Below, one piece after another: positions 37,171-47,780 of a DNA stretch of 58,529 nucleotides. Location of the stretch: the NCBI GenBank assembly GCA_028709215.1, contig JAQVXI010000009.1, forward strand, positions 1-58,529, read 5' to 3'. Below the pieces are notes generated by a model, which did no database searches, was not told the DNA's origin, and saw nothing but the letters and a program-made list of their open reading frames with translations. Position 1 is the first letter of the stretch; every line of letters begins with the position of its first letter. The stretch comes from Bacteroidales bacterium. Lineage in GTDB: Bacteria > Bacteroidota > Bacteroidia > Bacteroidales > UBA1402. A program made the position numbers and the translations under genes.

Positions 37171-37204
37171 AAAGGAAGAAAACCATGCGGTTTTCTTCCT
37201 TTTT
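37171..37204 (+). terminator. Terminator between the lipoprotein gene and guaA
   Basis: A perfect 14-bp stem (37171-37184 with 37189-37202), 4-nt loop ATGC, and a five-T tract at its 3' side. It lies between two convergent genes; on the minus strand the T tract is only three bases, so it works best for the lipoprotein gene. Confidence 0.83.
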
Positions 37205-37218
37205 GGTGTGTGGCCGTT

Positions 37219-38739
37219 TTATTCCCACTCAATGGTCGCAGGGGGTTTGGAAGAGATGTCGTACGTGACACGGTTTACTCCTTTTACCTTGTTGATGATT
37301 TCGTTGGAGACCTTGGCCAAGAACTCATAGGGGAGATGTGCCCAATCTGCAGTCATGGCATCGGTGGATGTCACCGCACGCAGAGCGACTGCATTTTCGT
37401 ACGTACGTTCGTCACCCATTACACCCACGGATTGGATGGGGAGTAAGATAACACCGGCCTGCCATACTTCATCGTAGAGATTGGCTTCGCGCAAATGGTC
37501 AATAAAAATGGCATCGGCTTCCTGTGCGATGCGTACCTTTTCGGGGGTGATGTCGCCCAAAATGCGGACGGCCAGGCCTGGGCCGGGGAAGGGCTGACGT
37601 TTGATTAGGTGTGGCATCATCCCCAGCTCGGTGCCCACCTTGCGCACTTCGTCTTTAAACAACAAACGCAGCGGTTCGCAGAGTTTTAATTTCATTTTTT
37701 CGGGCAACCCACCGACGTTGTGGTGGGATTTGATGACGGTTCCGGTGATCGAGAGTGATTCAATGCAGTCCGGATAAATGGTGCCTTGAGCCAGCCATTT
37801 TACGTCTTCAATTTTGTGGGCTTCGGCATCAAAGACTTCGATAAATCCTTTTCCGATGATTTTGCGCTTCTGTTCCGGATCGGTTACGCCGGCAAGTTCC
37901 TGATAAAAGCGTTCTTTGGCATCAACACCAATGACGTTGAGTCCCAAATGCTCGTAATCACGCAACACGTTTTCGAATTCGTTTTTACGCAACAGGCCGT
38001 GGTCTACAAAGATGCAAGTCAGGTTCTTGCCAATCGCACGATTGAGAAGAACTGCCGCTACCGATGAATCGACACCTCCCGAAAGCCCCAAAACAACCTT
38101 GTCGTTGCCCAATTGTTGGCGTAGTTGATCAATGGTCGTTTCAATAAATGAGGCCGGAGACCAGTTTCTAGAGCATCCGCAGATATCTAAGAAATTGCCC
38201 AATAAGCGGAGTCCATCGGTGGTATGGAATACTTCCGGGTGAAACTGAACCCCCCAAGTGGGTTCAGACTCGATGCGATAGGCGGCATATTTTACATCCG
38301 CAGAAGAGGCTATGCACGTTCCGTTGGTCGGTAATTGGGTAATGGAGTCTCCATGCGACATCCATACCTGAGCGTTGACCGATAGGTGTTTAAACAACGG
38401 ATCTTCGGCATCAATAAACTCTAATTTGGCTCTTCCGTACTCGCGGGAACCGGCCGGCTCTACCTTGCCGCCACAGCTGTGTGAAATAAACTGTGCACCG
38501 TAGCAGATGCCTAAAACGGGAAATTTTTGTTTGAACGATTCGAGGTTTACCTTAAAAGCCTTTTCGTCGTAAACCGAAAAGGGACTTCCGGAAAGAATGA
38601 CTCCTTTGATACCGGTCGTATCTTCCGGGAACTTGTTGTAGGGCAAGATTTCCGAGTAGGTGTTCAGTTCACGCACACGTCGTGCGATCAATTGAGTGGT
38701 TTGAGAACCAAAGTCGAGAATGATGATTTTTTCTTGCAT
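37219..38739 (-). CDS. guaA: GMP synthase (glutamine-hydrolysing)
   Basis: A 506-residue enzyme that turns XMP into GMP with glutamine and ATP. The N-terminal class I amidotransferase domain has the GICYGAQ cysteine (about residue 80) and FHPEV. The ATP-pyrophosphatase P-loop LSGGVDSSV is near residue 220. The C-terminal dimerisation domain ends with the conserved [12 protein letters not shown]. The ATG at 38739 gives the family start [18 protein letters not shown]; the longer frame from 38814 passes through the promoter. Confidence 0.97.
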   Translation of the reverse strand: MQEKIIILDFGSQTTQLIARRVRELNTYSEILPYNKFPEDTTGIKGVILSGSPFSVYDEKAFKVNLESFKQKFPVLGICYGAQFISHSCGGKVEPAGSREYGRAKLEFIDAEDPLFKHLSVNAQVWMSHGDSITQLPTNGTCIASSADVKYAAYRIESEPTWGVQFHPEVFHTTDGLRLLGNFLDICGCSRNWSPASFIETTIDQLRQQLGNDKVVLGLSGGVDSSVAAVLLNRAIGKNLTCIFVDHGLLRKNEFENVLRDYEHLGLNVIGVDAKERFYQELAGVTDPEQKRKIIGKGFIEVFDAEAHKIEDVKWLAQGTIYPDCIESLSITGTVIKSHHNVGGLPEKMKLKLCEPLRLLFKDEVRKVGTELGMMPHLIKRQPFPGPGLAVRILGDITPEKVRIAQEADAIFIDHLREANLYDEVWQAGVILLPIQSVGVMGDERTYENAVALRAVTSTDAMTADWAHLPYEFLAKVSNEIINKVKGVNRVTYDISSKPPATIEWE

Positions 38740-38763
38740 GGATGTATCCTTGAATTTGAGTTG

Positions 38764-38771
38764 CAAAAGTA
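38764..38771 (-). promoter_or_regulatory. -7 box for guaA (TACTTTTG)
   Basis: Exact TAnnTTTG match on the minus strand (CAAAAGTA on plus), about 24 bp upstream of the guaA ATG at 38739. No -33 match is seen. Confidence 0.55.
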
Positions 38772-38943
38772 TCACTTTTTTTTGAGATGAAGATCTGTCT
38801 GCGACCCAAGCCATGCGATTCTGTACAAAAACATCGCGTGCAGACTCTATCTTCTTGTATGTGAACGTTCGAGATTGTACTTATCGTTGCGTTGGACGAT
38901 TGAAAAAAATGGCGAAAAACTATTTTTTTTGACACATTATGTG

Positions 38944-38951
38944 TATTTTTG
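38944..38951 (+). promoter_or_regulatory. -7 box for gapA (TATTTTTG)
   Basis: Exact consensus, with a predicted leader of about 32 nt to the ATG at 38990. TTTG lies 12 bp upstream (38928-38931) and not at the usual 19-21 bp. The rest of the 250-bp guaA-gapA spacer shows no further feature. Confidence 0.6.
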
Positions 38952-38980
38952 TGGTCGATTTCAATTACACACTTAAATAG

Positions 38981-39991
<1,011 letters not shown>

Positions 39992-40013
39992 GCGATAAGC
40001 TTTAACTATACGG

Positions 40014-40044
40014 AAAGGGATTGCGTACGCAATCCCTTTTTTTT
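40014..40044 (+). terminator. Intrinsic terminator after gapA
   Basis: A palindrome AAAGGGATTGC-GTAC-GCAATCCCTTT followed by more T (eight in all, 40037-40044). It sits between convergent gapA and the adenine deaminase gene, which ends at 40047, and could also serve the minus strand weakly. Confidence 0.88.
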
Positions 40045-40046
40045 GT

Positions 40047-41645
40047 TCACGAAATAAATTGTTGGAGCACCCCGTCAAACAAACCTTTGTCACTGATTTT
40101 TAGTTGTGGAATGCAGGTGAGTGATAGGAAGGCTAAGGTCATAAACGGGGCATCCAAGGTGCTGCCCATCTCTTTGGCCAGTCGATCCGCCTGTTGATAG
40201 ATTCGGGCTACCTCTTCACCGGGCAGGGTGGACATCAGTCCCGCAATGGGCAGGGGTAGAAAGGCCTCCTTTGTGGCGTCTAAGGCTACAATTCCTCCTT
40301 TGGATTGAATGATGCGATTGATCGCTCGAACAATGTCCTCGTCGCTTACCCCTACTGCGATTAGATTGTGGCTATCGTGTGCAATGGATGAGGCCAATGC
40401 GCCCCGCTTCAATCCGAAATTGTGTACGTAGGCAACAGCCGGTTTTGATGGGGTGTATCGATTGTATACGACAATTTTTAAAACATCCTCGTCGTGTATG
40501 TTTTTTTGCAAGGCGTGGGTGTATAATTGGTCGGTCTCAACACCGATGACCGGTATGGGATGGTCGGTGGAGGGCCGTTGTATGTCTTTGATGTGGATGG
40601 GTGCTGCATTAAATTGGTTGATGCAGTGAATATTTTCGACGGGTTGTGTCGTTGGTGTTTCGTGATCAAAGGCAATTTTGCCATCAATCCAGGTTTCCAG
40701 TACTTTAAAATCTTTCAAATCACGTACGACAATAAAGTCGGCCGGGTCTCCTTCCTGCAGCATACCGACGGGTATACGATAGTGTCGAATCGGATTTAGG
40801 CTAGCCGCTCGGAGGGTATCAAACAGGTCATAGCCTGCTGCAATGGCCCGTTTGACCAGTTGATTGATGTGTCCGTTTTGTAATAGGTCGTTGGGGTGCT
40901 TGTCGTCCGAGCAGAATAAGCAGTATTCCGGATGGGTTGAGAGTAAGGGCAGTAGGGCTTCAAAATTTTTAGCGGCACTGCCTTCACGGATTTGTATAAG
41001 CATGCCCAGCTTTAATTTTTCGTATGCTTCGTCCAAGTGCATGCATTCGTGGTCGGTTTGAATGCCCGCACGTACATACGTCTTTAAGTCGTCTCCGCTC
41101 AGGCCGGGGGCATGTCCGTCGATGGGTTTTTGGATGCGTTTGGCCGCTTCCAGCTTGGCCCAGACTTCTGCGTTGTGCTGAAGGACTCCGGTTGCGTCCA
41201 TCATTTCTGCTAAGAAATAGAGATCGTGTCGTTGCAGCAATTGTTCTACGGTGGCTGCATTCAGTTCGGCCCCGGATGTCTCAAACGGTGACGAGGGGAC
41301 ACAGGAAGGTACACCAAAAAAACACTTGAGGCTCGATTGAGCCGATTGTTCCAGCATGTAATCGATGCCCTTTACGCCACAAACATTGGCGATCTCATGC
41401 GGGTCACAAATGCAAGCAATTGAGCCGTGTGGGAGAACGTGGCGCGAAAATTCTTGAGGATGCATCATGCTGCTTTCCAAATGGATGTGTGCATCCACAA
41501 AGCCGGGGAGGATATAGGGAGCATCGGCTAGGTTTTGCGAAGGCAGTTCTTCTACACGTGCAATGCGTCCCTTATGCAGGTAAATCATGCCCGGATAGAT
41601 TCTTCTCTGGTGAATATCGACGATTTGGCCTTGTATGGTTTTCAT
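40047..41645 (-). CDS. ade: Adenine deaminase
   Basis: A 532-residue metal-dependent amidohydrolase that converts adenine to hypoxanthine and ammonia in purine salvage. The metal ligands are seen in GFVDAHIHLESSM, followed by CDPHEIANVCG. Later HAPGLSGDDLKTYVRAG and CSDDKHPNDLLQNGHI complete the site. The C-terminal domain IAHDSHNLIAVGVSDEDI is specific for the Ade group. The ATG at 41645 starts the family domain (MKTIQGQIVDIHQ); the longer frame from 41789 adds 48 residues that read through the miaA promoter region and is rejected. It is divergent from miaA. Confidence 0.95.
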   Translation of the reverse strand: MKTIQGQIVDIHQRRIYPGMIYLHKGRIARVEELPSQNLADAPYILPGFVDAHIHLESSMMHPQEFSRHVLPHGSIACICDPHEIANVCGVKGIDYMLEQSAQSSLKCFFGVPSCVPSSPFETSGAELNAATVEQLLQRHDLYFLAEMMDATGVLQHNAEVWAKLEAAKRIQKPIDGHAPGLSGDDLKTYVRAGIQTDHECMHLDEAYEKLKLGMLIQIREGSAAKNFEALLPLLSTHPEYCLFCSDDKHPNDLLQNGHINQLVKRAIAAGYDLFDTLRAASLNPIRHYRIPVGMLQEGDPADFIVVRDLKDFKVLETWIDGKIAFDHETPTTQPVENIHCINQFNAAPIHIKDIQRPSTDHPIPVIGVETDQLYTHALQKNIHDEDVLKIVVYNRYTPSKPAVAYVHNFGLKRGALASSIAHDSHNLIAVGVSDEDIVRAINRIIQSKGGIVALDATKEAFLPLPIAGLMSTLPGEEVARIYQQADRLAKEMGSTLDAPFMTLAFLSLTCIPQLKISDKGLFDGVLQQFIS

Positions 41646-41648
41646 TGG

Positions 41649-41679
41649 ATTGCAATTTTGGTCAAGGTAAATATTTTTG
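41649..41679 (+). promoter_or_regulatory. Promoter for miaA, ATTG-N19-TATTTTTG
   Basis: The -7 box TATTTTTG (41672-41679) is exact; ATTG at 41649-41652 is a three-of-four -33 with 19-bp spacing. Another TTTG lies only 11 bp upstream of the -7 box. The leader to the ATG at 41714 is about 28 nt. Confidence 0.55.
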
Positions 41680-41713
41680 TGTACTTTTACAATGTAATGC
41701 AAAATAAACAACA

Positions 41714-42646
41714 ATGAAACGCGACTTATTACCGGTAATCTTGGGGCCGACCGCCTCTGGTAAAACGTCTGTAGCTGTTGCACTGGCACATCGTATGGGG
41801 GCTGAAATCATCAGTGCAGACTCCCGTCAGGTGTATCGGGGCATGGATATCGGTACGGGTAAGGATTTATCCAGCTATGCATACAATGGAATCCGAATAC
41901 CGTATCATTTGATCGATGTTGCACCGGCCGGAAGTAAGTATAATGTGTTTGAGTATCAACGCGATTTTAAAAACGTCTGGGATGATTGCAGGCAAAGAGG
42001 TGTTCAACCCATTCTGTGTGGAGGTTCAGGCTTGTATTTGGAGTCCATTGTGCGTGGGTACCGTTTGCTGCCTGTTCCGCAAGATGCGGCCTTGCGTTCG
42101 CGTTTGGAACGGCTTGATTTACCTTCTTTAAAGAGGCGTTTGGAGACATTTAAGGACTTGCATAACGGTACCGATGTCGATACGGTGAAGCGTGCCGCCC
42201 GTGCGTTGGAGATTGAGATTTATTATATGACGCACGAAGCGGAAGCAGCCGATTTTCCGTGTTTTCAGAGCCGCGTCTTTGGCTTGGATCCCGGCCGTGC
42301 GTTGAGGCGAATGCGCATCAGTCAACGCTTGGATGCGCGCTTAAAGGAGGGGATGATTGAGGAAGTGCAAGCGTTATTGGACAGTGGTATCGCGTCGGAA
42401 GATTTGATTTATTATGGTCTGGAATACAAATTTGTAAGCCAGTACATTCTTGGTTTATTGAATTATGCCGAGATGCGAGATCAACTGGAAATCGCCATTC
42501 ATCAATTTGCAAAGCGGCAAATGACCTGGTTTCGTGGCATGGAGCGCAGAGGGGTTCCGATCACCTGGTTGCCTGCTACGGAACCGGCTGAGGTATTGGC
42601 AGAAAAAATTCAAACGCTTTTAGCCGAGTCGGCTGATTTTTCGTAA
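41714..42646 (+). CDS. miaA: tRNA dimethylallyltransferase
   Basis: A 310-residue enzyme that adds a dimethylallyl group to adenosine 37 of tRNAs reading UNN codons. The P-loop GPTASGKTSVAVALA is at the start, followed by SADSRQVYRGMDIGTGK with the catalytic Asp. CGGSGLYLESI and AKRQMTWFRG at the end are conserved. Its last 27 bases overlap the 3' end of the convergent Crp/Fnr gene. It is preceded by a good -7 box and transcribed alone. Confidence 0.97.
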   Translation: MKRDLLPVILGPTASGKTSVAVALAHRMGAEIISADSRQVYRGMDIGTGKDLSSYAYNGIRIPYHLIDVAPAGSKYNVFEYQRDFKNVWDDCRQRGVQPILCGGSGLYLESIVRGYRLLPVPQDAALRSRLERLDLPSLKRRLETFKDLHNGTDVDTVKRAARALEIEIYYMTHEAEAADFPCFQSRVFGLDPGRALRRMRISQRLDARLKEGMIEEVQALLDSGIASEDLIYYGLEYKFVSQYILGLLNYAEMRDQLEIAIHQFAKRQMTWFRGMERRGVPITWLPATEPAEVLAEKIQTLLAESADFS

Positions 42647-43321
42647 TTTTTCTTCGTCGATGATTTTGATGCGTCGCCCGTCCATGGCGATGACTTTTTC
42701 GGAGACAAACATGGAGAGTGTTCGAATGGCGTTGGATGTGGTCATGTTGGATAGGTTGGCCAAATCTTCCCGCGATAGGTATACGTTGATGGTAACCCCA
42801 TCTTCTTCCAAGCCGTAATTGTCCCGCATGAAAATCAGTGATTCTGCCAAGCGTCCTCGTATGTGCTTTTGGGTTAGGTTGACTTGTCTGGAGTCGGATA
42901 CGCCCAAGTCTATGGAGAGTGAGCGAATAAAAAAGTAGGCGAGGTCGTTGTTTTGATGGATGAGTTTGAGCAATACCTCTTTGGGTATTTGTACAACGGT
43001 AGCCAGCTCGACGGCACAGGCGGTGGTGTTGTAGTTGCCTTCTGCAAAAACGGCTCGATAGGCAAAGTAGCTGATAGGCTGCATGATGCGTACGATTTGA
43101 TTGCGTCCGCCTACGCCTTCTTTGTAGATTTTTACCCTGCCGTCCACCAAACCCATGATGTGTGTGGGTGTGTCTCCCTCGTAGTGGATGATTTCATTCT
43201 TTTTGTACTGATGTACCACAAAGTGAGCACTCAGGTAGTCTTGCTCGTCCGGAGTGAGCGCGCCCCAAAGATCCTCCAGCTTTTCGAGCTCTTTTCTGTC
43301 AGTTGAAACTTGCTTCTTCAC
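42620..43321 (-). CDS. Crp/Fnr-family transcriptional regulator
   Basis: A 233-residue protein with an N-terminal cyclic-nucleotide-binding-type beta roll (VVHQYKKNEIIHYEGD to about residue 125). The C-terminal winged helix-turn-helix shows LSREDLANLSNMTTSNAIRTLSMF. There is no cysteine cluster of the iron-sulphur FNR type at the N-terminus, so the ligand is unknown. No ATG lies near the start. The open frame begins at a TTG (43375) upstream of the -7 box, so the GTG at 43321 is the best start; it leaves about 26 nt of leader. The gene is divergent from the purU-his operon, a possible target, and overlaps miaA by 27 bp tail to tail. Confidence 0.83.
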   Translation of the reverse strand: MKKQVSTDRKELEKLEDLWGALTPDEQDYLSAHFVVHQYKKNEIIHYEGDTPTHIMGLVDGRVKIYKEGVGGRNQIVRIMQPISYFAYRAVFAEGNYNTTACAVELATVVQIPKEVLLKLIHQNNDLAYFFIRSLSIDLGVSDSRQVNLTQKHIRGRLAESLIFMRDNYGLEEDGVTINVYLSREDLANLSNMTTSNAIRTLSMFVSEKVIAMDGRRIKIIDEEKLRKISRLG

Positions 43322-43352
43322 ATTTTCTGTTGTAAAACATTGTTGTAAAACG

Positions 43353-43360
43353 CAAAAATA
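43353..43360 (-). promoter_or_regulatory. -7 box for the Crp/Fnr gene (TATTTTTG)
   Basis: Exact consensus on the minus strand (CAAAAATA on plus). It lies inside the long open frame and therefore decides against the TTG start at 43375. TTTG lies 12 bp upstream. Confidence 0.58.
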
Positions 43361-43417
43361 AGTTTTTTTATCCAAATTTTCAATTAAAAGCCCCTGATTT
43401 TTTTAATGTTGCGAGTG

Positions 43418-43449
43418 TTTGCCCATGCGGGTAGAATTTGTTATTTTTG
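43418..43449 (+). promoter_or_regulatory. Canonical promoter of the purU-his-lys run, TTTG-N20-TATTTTTG
   Basis: TTTG at 43418-43421 and TATTTTTG at 43442-43449 with 20 bp between. Transcription should begin near 43455, about 19 nt before the purU ATG. No other good promoter is seen until the end of the run at 51425. Confidence 0.76.
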
Positions 43450-43473
43450 TTGCCTAAAACAGTAAATTGATTT

Positions 43474-44349
43474 ATGACAAGCCTGAAACATCCCGAAACA
43501 ACTGCCATTTTGTTAATTCATTGCCCTGATCAGAAAGGAATTTTAGCAGCTGTAACGGAGTTTATCAACATAAATAAAGGGAATATCCTCTATTTGGATC
43601 AACACGTTGACCGCAAGGCCAATGTGTTTTTTATGCGTGTTGAATGGTCGTTGGAGCAATTCACGATACCCAGGGAGAAGGTTGAAGAGTATTTTGACAC
43701 GCTCTTTGCTCAGAAGTACCACATGTCCTTCCGATTGTACTTTGGGGACCAAAAACCCAAAATGGCGATCTTTGTATCCAAGATGGGGCACTGCCTTTTC
43801 GATTTGCTCGCACATTATTCTGCCGGGGACTGGAATGTCGATATCCCCTGTGTTATCAGTAATCACGCAGATCTGGAGCCCATTGTAGAACGTTTTGGCA
43901 TCCCTTTTCACCATATTCCCATCACAAAAGACAACAAAGAGGCTCAGGAAGTGCGTCAGGTCGAGTTGCTTGAATCGTATGGAGTGAACTTCATCGTGTT
44001 GGCACGCTACATGCAAATTATCTCGGATGATTTTGTTGCGCGTTTTCCCAATCGCATCATCAACATCCATCATTCTACGCTGCCTGCCTTTATTGGTGCA
44101 AAGCCATACCATGCGGCGTACGAGCGCGGTGTTAAGATAATTGGGGCGACCAGTCATTATGTGACCGCCGATTTGGATGCCGGTCCCATCATTGAACAGG
44201 ATGTGGCACGGATTACGCATAAGGATACCGTTGAAATGATGGTTCACAGAGGACAGGATGTAGAAAAGATGGTACTGTCCCGTGCGGTGGAAAAACACAT
44301 CGAACGCAAAATTCTTGTCTATCAAAACCGAACGGTCGTATTTAGTTAA
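43474..44349 (+). CDS. purU: Formyltetrahydrofolate deformylase
   Basis: A 291-residue enzyme that hydrolyses 10-formyltetrahydrofolate to formate and tetrahydrofolate, balancing one-carbon units and supplying formate for purine synthesis. The N-terminal ACT domain is LLIHCPDQKGILAAVTEFI. The formyltransferase domain has the catalytic Asn-His-Asp set: RIINIHHSTLPAFIGAKPYH, then HYVTADLDAGPIIEQD. It heads a run of closely spaced biosynthetic genes and is 14 bp from hisH. The link to histidine is plausible because histidine synthesis consumes the purine ring of ATP. Confidence 0.96.
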   Translation: MTSLKHPETTAILLIHCPDQKGILAAVTEFININKGNILYLDQHVDRKANVFFMRVEWSLEQFTIPREKVEEYFDTLFAQKYHMSFRLYFGDQKPKMAIFVSKMGHCLFDLLAHYSAGDWNVDIPCVISNHADLEPIVERFGIPFHHIPITKDNKEAQEVRQVELLESYGVNFIVLARYMQIISDDFVARFPNRIINIHHSTLPAFIGAKPYHAAYERGVKIIGATSHYVTADLDAGPIIEQDVARITHKDTVEMMVHRGQDVEKMVLSRAVEKHIERKILVYQNRTVVFS

Positions 44350-44363
44350 TTCAGACAAAAACA

Positions 44364-44951
44364 ATGTCCATAGCAGTCATAAAATACAACGCTGGAAATA
44401 TTCATTCCGTGGTGCACGGATTAAGACGCATCGGTGTGGAGCCGATTGTGACCGACGATTTTCGAGTTCTGCGAGCAGCGGATAAAGTGATTTTCCCCGG
44501 AGTAGGAGAGGCTTCATCAACCATGGCCTACCTACGTGCGCATCAATTGGATCAGTTGATTCGAAGTTTGACACAACCGGTTCTGGGCATATGCATTGGG
44601 TTGCAGTTGATGTGTCGTCACTCCGAGGAAGGCGATGTCGATTGTCTGGGAATATTTGATGCGGATGTGAAGCGATTTGTTTCGGAACGAATACAGGATA
44701 AGGTGCCACATATGGGTTGGAATACCCTTCAACAAACGCAGACAGATTTGCTGAAAGACATGGAGGCTGCCTACGTATACTATGTACACAGTTATTATGC
44801 CAGTCTTTCTTCTCAGACCATAGCCGTTACGGATTATTTGAATCCTTTTAGTGCGGCATTGCATCGGGATAATTTTTATGCTACCCAATTTCACCCGGAA
44901 AAAAGTGGAATGGCCGGAGCGCAGGTATTAAAAAACTTTTTACTTTTATAG
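44364..44951 (+). CDS. hisH: Imidazole glycerol phosphate synthase, glutaminase subunit
   Basis: A 195-residue class I amidotransferase that delivers ammonia to HisF. The catalytic cysteine is in LGICIGLQLM (about residue 77) and the His-Glu pair in QFHPEKSG near the end. The first residues IAVIKYNAGNIHSVVHGL match the family. It lies 1 bp before hisA. Confidence 0.97.
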   Translation: MSIAVIKYNAGNIHSVVHGLRRIGVEPIVTDDFRVLRAADKVIFPGVGEASSTMAYLRAHQLDQLIRSLTQPVLGICIGLQLMCRHSEEGDVDCLGIFDADVKRFVSERIQDKVPHMGWNTLQQTQTDLLKDMEAAYVYYVHSYYASLSSQTIAVTDYLNPFSAALHRDNFYATQFHPEKSGMAGAQVLKNFLLL

Positions 44952-44952
44952 C

Positions 44953-45678
44953 ATGGATATCATACCCGCCATCGATTTAATTGACGGAAAATGTGTACGG
45001 CTTTCGCAAGGAAAGTACGACAGTAAAAAAGTGTATGCCGACGATCCCCTTGAGATGGCAAAAGCCTTTGAGGATCATGGAATAAAGCGCTTGCATTTGG
45101 TTGATTTGGATGGAGCTAAAGCACAGCATATTGTCAATCACAAGGTCTTGGAACGCTTGGCGCTGAAGACATCCCTGCAGATTGATTTTGGGGGAGGTCT
45201 CAAATCGGATGACGACTTGCGCATTGCTTTCGAGTGTGGTGCAGCCATGATTACCGGAGGCAGTATCGCCGTCAAGTCTCCGGAGACATTTGTCTCCTGG
45301 TTGAAACGCTATGGTGCCGATCGGATCATCCTAGGTGCGGATGTAAAAGAGGAAAAGGTGGCTGTTACCGGTTGGACCGAAGAAACGCAGTTGGAGTTAA
45401 AACCTTTTTTAGCAGAATACATTCAAAAGGGTGTGCAGAAAGTGATTTGTACCGATATCGGTAGAGATGGCATGTTGCAAGGCCCAGCGTTTGAATTGTA
45501 TCGTTCCATCTTGGATCTGCATCCCGATTTGTACTTGGTCGCCAGTGGTGGGGTGAGTTCGATGAACGATTTAGAACGGTTGAAGGAAGCCGGATTGCCG
45601 GCAGCCATTGTTGGCAAAGCCTATTATGAGGGAAAGGTCGGTTTGAAGGATCTGGCCACTTTTTGTATTCACGATTAA
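44953..45678 (+). CDS. hisA: Phosphoribosylformimino-5-aminoimidazole carboxamide ribotide isomerase
   Basis: A 241-residue TIM-barrel isomerase of histidine synthesis. The catalytic Asp8 is in [15 protein letters not shown], and the second acid in [12 protein letters not shown]. Phosphate-binding segments are DFGGGLKS and ASGGVSS. It acts directly before HisFH, which follow and precede it in the operon. Confidence 0.97.
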   Translation: MDIIPAIDLIDGKCVRLSQGKYDSKKVYADDPLEMAKAFEDHGIKRLHLVDLDGAKAQHIVNHKVLERLALKTSLQIDFGGGLKSDDDLRIAFECGAAMITGGSIAVKSPETFVSWLKRYGADRIILGADVKEEKVAVTGWTEETQLELKPFLAEYIQKGVQKVICTDIGRDGMLQGPAFELYRSILDLHPDLYLVASGGVSSMNDLERLKEAGLPAAIVGKAYYEGKVGLKDLATFCIHD

Positions 45679-45689
45679 ACACGATTCAG

Positions 45690-46445
45690 ATGTTGGCAAA
45701 ACGCATCATTCCTTGTTTGGATGTAAAAGACGGACAAACGGTCAAAGGGGTCAATTTTGTAAATTTCAGGGCCGCCGGAGATCCGGTAGAACTCGGTGCT
45801 GCATACAGTCGCCAAGGAGCGGATGAGTTGGTTTTTCTGGACATCACTGCTTCACACGAAGGTCGAAAGACCTTTACCGATATGGTTCAAAAAGTAGCGG
45901 CCCGGATCGATATTCCGTTTACGGTTGGTGGAGGCATCAACGAGCTGAGTGACGTGGATGTATTGCTCAAAGCCGGGGCAGATAAAGTCTCCATCAATTC
46001 TGCAGCGATACGAAATCCCAATTTAATCGACTCCATTGCTAAAAGTTATGGCAATCAGGTTTGTGTGGTCGCCATCGATGCCAAGCTTGAACAAAATGGG
46101 GAGTGGGTCTGTTATTTGAACGGAGGACGCATACCGACCGATCGCACGTTGTTTGAATGGGCATTGGAAGCGCAGAGCCGTGGAGCCGGTGAGATACTCT
46201 TTACCAGTATGTCCCACGATGGCGTGAAACAAGGATACCCCAACGATGCACTGCGCCGTTTGACGGATTGTCTTTCCATTCCGGTGATTGCATCCGGAGG
46301 AGCCGGCTCAAAGGAGCATTTTAAAGATGCATTTGTCGAAGGACATGCCGATGCAGCATTGGCAGCGAGTGTATTCCATTTTGGAGAGATTCTTATTCCT
46401 GAATTAAAAGCGTATTTGCGTGCCGAGGGTGTTGTTGTACGATGA
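45690..46445 (+). CDS. hisF: Imidazole glycerol phosphate synthase, cyclase subunit
   Basis: A 251-residue TIM barrel that joins ammonia from HisH to the ribotide and closes the imidazole ring. The catalytic Asp11 is in [15 protein letters not shown]; the second, Asp130-type, is in [28 protein letters not shown] and [11 protein letters not shown] are conserved; the serine replacing the usual GTKDG-type pattern is minor. The start is ATG 45690; the frame from 45663 would overlap hisA. Confidence 0.97.
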   Translation: MLAKRIIPCLDVKDGQTVKGVNFVNFRAAGDPVELGAAYSRQGADELVFLDITASHEGRKTFTDMVQKVAARIDIPFTVGGGINELSDVDVLLKAGADKVSINSAAIRNPNLIDSIAKSYGNQVCVVAIDAKLEQNGEWVCYLNGGRIPTDRTLFEWALEAQSRGAGEILFTSMSHDGVKQGYPNDALRRLTDCLSIPVIASGGAGSKEHFKDAFVEGHADAALAASVFHFGEILIPELKAYLRAEGVVVR

Positions 46446-46470
46446 TCCTGGGGGCGATAAACAAGATAAA

Positions 46471-47067
46471 ATGAAAGTAGATTTTAGCAAATTAAACGGA
46501 TTGGTTCCGGCCATTATCCAGGATGCCACAACTCAAAAAGTATTGATGTTGGGTTTTATGAACGAGGAATCGTTGGCAAAAACACAAGAAACCGGATTGG
46601 TGTGTTTTTTTAGCCGAAGCAAGAACCGATTGTGGACCAAAGGTGAGGAAAGTGGACATTTTTTAAACGTCGTTTCCATTAAGGAAGACTGCGATCAGGA
46701 TACCTTATTGATTCAGGTTCATCCCGTAGGACCGGTGTGTCACATGGGCTGGGATACCTGTTTCAACGACGAGAATCCGGGTGGAGGCATGGCCTTCCTG
46801 AGTTATTTGCAGGCCTTTATCGATACGCGTTTCAAAGAAATGCCGGAGGGATCTTATACAACGAAGTTGTTCCAAAGCGGTGTCAACCGCATGGCACAAA
46901 AAGTAGGCGAGGAGGCGGTTGAAACAGTTATTGAAGCAACCAATGGTACGGATGAAGGGTTTTTATACGAAGCATCCGATATGATTTATCACTTGATTGT
47001 ATTGCTCACATCCAAAGGCTATAGCCTGGATGATCTGGGAAAAGAATTGAAGAAACGACATAAATAA
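46471..47067 (+). CDS. hisI: Bifunctional phosphoribosyl-AMP cyclohydrolase / phosphoribosyl-ATP pyrophosphohydrolase
   Basis: A 198-residue HisI-HisE fusion catalysing steps 2 and 3 of histidine synthesis. The HisI half has FFSRSKNRLWTKGEESGH, DCDQDTLL and the zinc cysteines near GPVCHMGWDTCF. The HisE half (from about residue 105) has QKVGEEAVETVIEA and EASDMIYHLIVLL. The ATG at 46471 begins the family domain (MKVDFSKLNGLVPAIIQD); a longer frame from 46420 overlaps hisF. hisG, hisD, hisC and hisB are not in the window. Confidence 0.97.
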   Translation: MKVDFSKLNGLVPAIIQDATTQKVLMLGFMNEESLAKTQETGLVCFFSRSKNRLWTKGEESGHFLNVVSIKEDCDQDTLLIQVHPVGPVCHMGWDTCFNDENPGGGMAFLSYLQAFIDTRFKEMPEGSYTTKLFQSGVNRMAQKVGEEAVETVIEATNGTDEGFLYEASDMIYHLIVLLTSKGYSLDDLGKELKKRHK

Positions 47068-47073
47068 CTCAAC

Positions 47074-47742
47074 ATGGAAGACGATGTGTTGATCCGACTT
47101 GAACAGGTCGATATCTGTCGGGATGCCTTGGTAGTCTTGCAAGAGGTACAAATGGAAATCCGCAAAGGTGAGTTTGTATATCTGATCGGAAAAGTAGGAA
47201 CAGGCAAAAGCAGTTTGTTGAAAACATTGTATGCTGAAGTTCCCATTCTGAACGGAACAGCCCATGTCTTCGAATACGATTTATGTCGCATGAAGCGCAA
47301 GCATATACCTCATCTGAGACGTAGATTGGGTATTGTCTTTCAGGATTTTCAATTGCTGATCGATCGGAATGTTACCTCCAATTTGGAGTTTGTATTGAAG
47401 GCTACCGGTTGGAAAAACAAAGCAGACATTGAAACGCGCATTCAAGAAGTATTGGAAGAAGTGGGCATGGAAAACAAAGGTTACAAGATGCCCCATGAAC
47501 TATCCGGTGGTGAACAACAGCGCATTGTTATGGCAAGGGCTTTGCTCAATAAACCCGACATCATTCTAGCCGATGAACCCACCGGCAATCTGGACCCTGA
47601 AACGGGTACAGAGATTGTACGACTCTTACATCGCATCCGTGAATCCGGAACAACCGTCCTGATGAGCACGCACAACATGAATCTGGTTCAAAGTTTCCCC
47701 GGGCGTATATTGAAGTGCGAGAACAACCGTCTTATTGAGTAA
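47074..47742 (+). CDS. ftsE: ABC transporter ATPase, FtsE-like
   Basis: A 222-residue nucleotide-binding subunit with Walker A GKVGTGKSS, the Q-loop VFQDFQLL, signature LSGGEQQR, Walker B IILADEPTGNLD and the H-loop STHN. Its size and the DEPTGNLDPETG segment fit FtsE, which with FtsX controls cell-wall hydrolases at division. No ftsX or other permease gene is adjacent; it sits 6 bp after hisI and 38 bp before lysC. An ATPase of another small ABC exporter is possible, so the FtsE label is likely but not certain. Confidence 0.85.
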   Translation: MEDDVLIRLEQVDICRDALVVLQEVQMEIRKGEFVYLIGKVGTGKSSLLKTLYAEVPILNGTAHVFEYDLCRMKRKHIPHLRRRLGIVFQDFQLLIDRNVTSNLEFVLKATGWKNKADIETRIQEVLEEVGMENKGYKMPHELSGGEQQRIVMARALLNKPDIILADEPTGNLDPETGTEIVRLLHRIRESGTTVLMSTHNMNLVQSFPGRILKCENNRLIE

Positions 47743-47780
47743 TAAAAGAAGAATAATAATCATTCATAACAAGCACAGAA

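Noticed and set aside
43467..43480. FNR-like site TTGAT-N4-GACAA at the purU start
   Set aside because: Two mismatches to the FNR palindrome and it overlaps the purU start codon; likely chance, though the neighbouring gene is a Crp/Fnr regulator.
43543..44364. 273-codon open frame opposite purU
   Set aside because: Antisense shadow of a gene with clear catalytic motifs; no promoter, no recognisable domain.
47743..47780. Lysine riboswitch before lysC
   Set aside because: Only 38 bp separate ftsE and lysC; no room for the lysine riboswitch fold.
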